A DNA stretch of 21,858 nucleotides. Origin: Saccoglossus kowalevskii. Taxonomy: Eukaryota > Hemichordata > Enteropneusta > Harrimaniidae. Positions 19,597-21,858 of this stretch are shown here, in pieces. Position numbers and translations under genes: made by a program. The stretch is taken from assembly GCF_000003605.2 (NCBI RefSeq), contig NW_003133345.1:209846-231703 (forward strand), in the 5' to 3' direction. The first letter of the stretch is position 1, and the number at the start of each line of letters is the position of its first letter. Under the pieces are notes generated by a model. It saw only the letters and a program-made list of their open reading frames with translations, was not told the DNA's origin and did not search any database.

Positions 19597-19665
19597 AAAA
19601 AATAAATAAATAAACAAGCAAGCAAATAGATAAATAAATAAATAAACAAGTAAATCAATAAAAAG
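19597..19665 (+). repeat. (aaat)n / (aaac) microsatellite
   Basis: aataaataaataaacaagca, a caaatagat interruption, then taaataaataaataaacaag. Confidence 0.8.
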
Positions 19666-20182
19666 CACCAAATTTATTATTTTTTTCAATGAATACATGT
19701 CTGGCGTCGTCGCAACATAGAATGTTTGTGACATACCTCAGCCCTAAGAATACGACCCTCAATGGAAGGGTCTGGAATCACAGACAGATATGCTAGTCTC
19801 AAAAATGTGCTTCAGTCTATTGATTATTGTTCTACTGATAATGTCTTTCTTTCTTATTTCTGGTATCAGAGTATCCCAGAATTCGCATAATGTCAAGCAA
19901 TATATATTTAAATTTAGTGAAGCCATATGGTCATTCAAACCCAAACTCAATCAACCACCCTTCCGTATGAGGGTACAGATCACACTGCAGATTTGGTATT
20001 ATAAATAAGAAAAACAATCATCAACAGAAAAAAATTATTCCATCTCTGGGTTTAGCAGTTATGCACGGAAAAGCCTGCAAAATTATTATGCAAAGTAGGT
20101 AATTAATATGCATGACTTCTGGAATTATCTGAAATTAACAATCCGGTATTCCTCGGCGTTCTGTGATTCTGTGTGATTTCTA

Positions 20183-20335
20183 CTCACTGGCGGATCCCGA
20201 AATTCGGTGAGGAGGGAGGGCGCTCTTATTGACCTGGCCGAAGGTGGGCTGGGTTTGTCAATTCATTTGTCATTTGTTTGCGGGCTGAAGGGGGGATGAC
20301 GCCTTGCGCGACTCCCCCTAACTCCGCGAGGGCTA
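20183..20335. mobile_element. Possible hAT-like terminus fragment
   Basis: cactggcggatcccgaaatt, followed by G-rich gaggagggagggcgctc, resembles the element ends at 3428 and 4309. The interior is GC-richer than the surroundings. No second terminus or target duplication was identified. Confidence 0.25.
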
Positions 20336-20516
20336 CTAATAAGATTTCGTAATCGTGGTAAACCCTATATCAAATGAATATACGCTGTGTGCATAATCCT
20401 ATGTCCGGCCATGTGCTTACTTACTTGTATTGTCGCCGAGGACCCAACAAAACAAAACGCATAAAGGAACGTCAACAAGGATGAAATTATGGTAGGGTAA
20501 CATTGCTCGTTGTAAT

Positions 20517-20556
20517 CGAAGAAACGAAACGAGATGAAATAAAACGAAACGAAACG
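20517..20556 (+). repeat. (cgaaa)n microsatellite
   Basis: cgaagaaacgaaacgagatg followed by aaacgaaacgaaacgata, an imperfect pentanucleotide array. Confidence 0.75.
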
Positions 20557-20667
20557 ATACACAGAAAGACAATTAAACTGTAATCAGAGAAAATGGGTTT
20601 TAAATGCAAAATATTTACAAAATATTTGCCGAAAATGACAATATTTTAATCAGTAAATGGTTCGTGT

Positions 20668-20827
20668 CGCTTACAGATAATCGGGATTTTGTAATTAGGG
20701 AAACAAGGGTTCTAGACGTACAATATTCACAACTGTCGGACGAAATCCGGCCAGTATATTCACCTTTCAGTCGTGCATATAACGACATAAAAAAATTTGC
20801 CGAACATTTTCCGATTATCTGTAAGCG
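20668..20827. mobile_element. 160-bp element with perfect 17-bp terminal inverted repeats
   Basis: cgcttacagataatcgg at 20668-20684 and its exact reverse complement ccgattatctgtaagcg at 20811-20827. Interior about 126 bases, AT-rich. The long open frame across it (20604-20831) is not family-like. No target duplication is obvious next to the arms. Confidence 0.65.
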
Positions 20828-20913
20828 TTGACCTTATATACAACAAAAAGTTCACAAAAGGTGTGATCATTCAGGCCATCTTAATCAACATTGTAATTAA
20901 TAATGTCTCTTAA

Positions 20914-20996
20914 TTTGAAACCGTAAAAATTGGCATTCCCAGCTCAGCAGCCAATCAGCGATGGCCTGACGCTTAGATGACAATTTCGGTTTCAAA
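20914..20996. repeat. 83-bp hairpin element
   Basis: tttgaaaccg (20914-20923) and cggtttcaaa (20987-20996) pair perfectly. Pairing continues inward as aaattg / caattt after a three-base bulge. The loop holds a CCAAT motif (gccaatcagcgatgg, about 20950-20964). Confidence 0.6.
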
Positions 20997-21199
20997 TACC
21001 CCGGCTTAGTGTTCTAGGTTCTTCGCGTAATTAGGTGTTCGTATGCAAGGGATTTTTCCACACAAAAACAACGAATTCGGCTGAATTTTGTTATCGGTTG
21101 GCTTAATATAACTCCAACGGACCGTATTTTTGAGAAAGATTGGTATTTTTGTCCTGATTTGTAGGAATCTGAAAAACGCGCTTCACAACTTGTCTCTTA

Positions 21200-21481
21200 T
21201 TTAGTTTTATGCGTCATTCAAGATGGCGGCCCCCATATAGTAAATATCGTATTTATTTTATTATCATGTGTGCGCCAGCTGACTGTGGTCTGTATGATAA
21301 TAACCAGCATTAGAAGATTTAGTTGTGACCGATGCGAATAATAAAACGTACGGATCAAAGCAAACGCACCATCGCGGAACGATTATAGCGTTGGTATTTA
21401 TCTGAACTACACGAAGTCAAACGTGTCAACTCATTAGCCCGTATATTACCGTTGATTCAGAACCTTCGATGCAGTTCAAAT
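21200..21481 (+). promoter_or_regulatory. Candidate promoter and 5' non-coding exon of the second gene
   Basis: CAAGATGGCGGC at 21219-21230 is an exact YY1-type site, and such sites are typically found at or just downstream of TATA-less animal promoters. A donor-like AAAT|GTAAGA is at 21482, and the acceptor at 21559 would close a 78-base intron. A 5' non-coding exon from near 21200 to 21481 is therefore plausible. No TATA box is evident. Confidence 0.3.
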
Positions 21482-21559
21482 GTAAGATTTCTTAAACATT
21501 TTGTTTTAATTACATGTCAGATGTTCATGTACGCAATTTAATTTGTTTTATTTCCACAG

Positions 21560-21765
21560 ATAATCCAGTGTCATGATGGGAAATAAAGTGTTCGCGCTAT
21601 CGCTAGTAGCTGGAATACTGGTTATATCCGTTTGTTTCAATTCACGAACAACTCAGCCATTTCAACCGCCACGTCCTGCAAGGGTTCATAATGATGAAAC
21701 TGGAAGTAATGAAAGAAAAGTTGTCAAATCTGACAAGAGAAATAGTGGCTTAGCCTACGAACGTG
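21560..21765 (+). CDS. First coding exon of a second type II membrane protein gene, partial
   Basis: A splice acceptor TTTTATTTCCACAG ends at 21559. Thirteen bases later ATG ATG opens a frame of 64 codons plus one base, ending CGTG|GTAAGT (donor at 21766), phase 1. The protein starts MMGNKVFALSLVAGILVISV, a short hydrophobic signal anchor at residues 5-22. A Pro-rich (PFQPPRPARV) and then Lys/Arg/Asn-rich stem follows. The second Met has the better start context (A at -3, G at +4). Nothing catalytic is visible because the window ends 93 bases later. The 13-base leader, anchor, stem and phase-1 donor copy the layout of the sulfotransferase first exon, so I infer, without proof, a relative. The open frame past 21766 to the stop at 21791 is intron. 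Confidence 0.62.
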
Positions 21766-21842
21766 GTAAGTTTGAATCCAATTATGCATGACAGTCGGAA
21801 TTCATTGGTATAAAGATGCTGTTACGCAAACAAACACGCTCC

Positions 21843-21858
21843 TATATATATATATATA
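21843..21858 (+). repeat. (ta)8 microsatellite at the window edge
   Basis: An uninterrupted ta tract runs off the end of the window. Confidence 0.85.

Larger units (their letters stand above)
18226..20180. other. Region without recognised genes
   Basis: Contains a purine/pyrimidine-skewed imperfect repeat (19357-19445), an (aaat)-type microsatellite (about 19597-19665) and short chance frames. No splice-supported exon was seen. Confidence 0.5.

Noticed and set aside
20604-20831. 75-codon open frame across the inverted-repeat element
   Set aside because: It runs through both inverted-repeat arms and ends inside the right one; better explained by the palindromic element than by a gene.
1-21858. 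tRNA, rRNA, CRISPR or prokaryotic operon signals
   Set aside because: I looked for tRNA B-box-like GGTTCGAATCC arms, regularly spaced direct repeats and ribosome-binding-site-spaced genes and saw none.

Overview
The window looks like eukaryotic, AT-rich, non-coding-dominated animal DNA. It has short exons with GT..AG borders, long introns filled with transposon relics, microsatellites and palindromic elements, and one 50-N assembly gap. There is no operon structure. The gene family (a WSCD-like Golgi sulfotransferase catalytic module), the relic families (L1/Tx1-type LINE, THAP, SAP/SWIM-type multicopy family) and the lack of vertebrate-type repeats suggest a marine invertebrate such as a mollusc, brachiopod, lancelet or similar. 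The phylum cannot be fixed from this sequence alone.

The main gene lies on the minus strand, from 12306 down to 2205. It is a four-exon type II membrane sulfotransferase: 12306..11985, 11598..11422, 3392..3203 and 2567..2205. All three introns are phase 1, and the splice sites were read directly. The encoded protein would be about 349 residues: signal anchor, Ser/Thr-rich stem, 5'-phosphosulfate P-loop, 3'-phosphate motif and the C-terminal YEDL/EGRF region. Two single-base excesses, both in short homopolymers (3227-3231 and 2353-2355), break the frame. The gene is therefore either a very young pseudogene or an intact gene hit by consensus errors. Just upstream of its ATG there is a TATA box with an initiator-like site 30 bases away and a palindrome-rich block.

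The 8 kb second intron (3393..11421) is a transposon graveyard. It holds a degraded LINE ORF2 on the plus strand (5060-7870) whose reverse transcriptase core is deleted. It also holds a THAP-domain relic (8817-9160, plus) and two copies of a SAP-domain-start gene relic (minus, 9889 down and 11013 down). A 73-base inverted repeat encloses the THAP relic and the first SAP copy. A 16-base minisatellite lies next to the N gap.

From 12480 to 21100 I see no convincing gene. The region holds palindromic MITE-like elements (16157-16291, 20668-20827, 20914-20996), a two-module dispersed repeat (15296-15542 and 17521-18225), microsatellites and AT-rich DNA. At the right edge (21560-21765, plus) is the first coding exon of a second gene. 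It again has a short signal anchor, a 13-base leader after a splice acceptor, and a phase-1 donor. This matches the layout of the sulfotransferase first exon and suggests a divergently oriented relative whose catalytic exons lie beyond the window.
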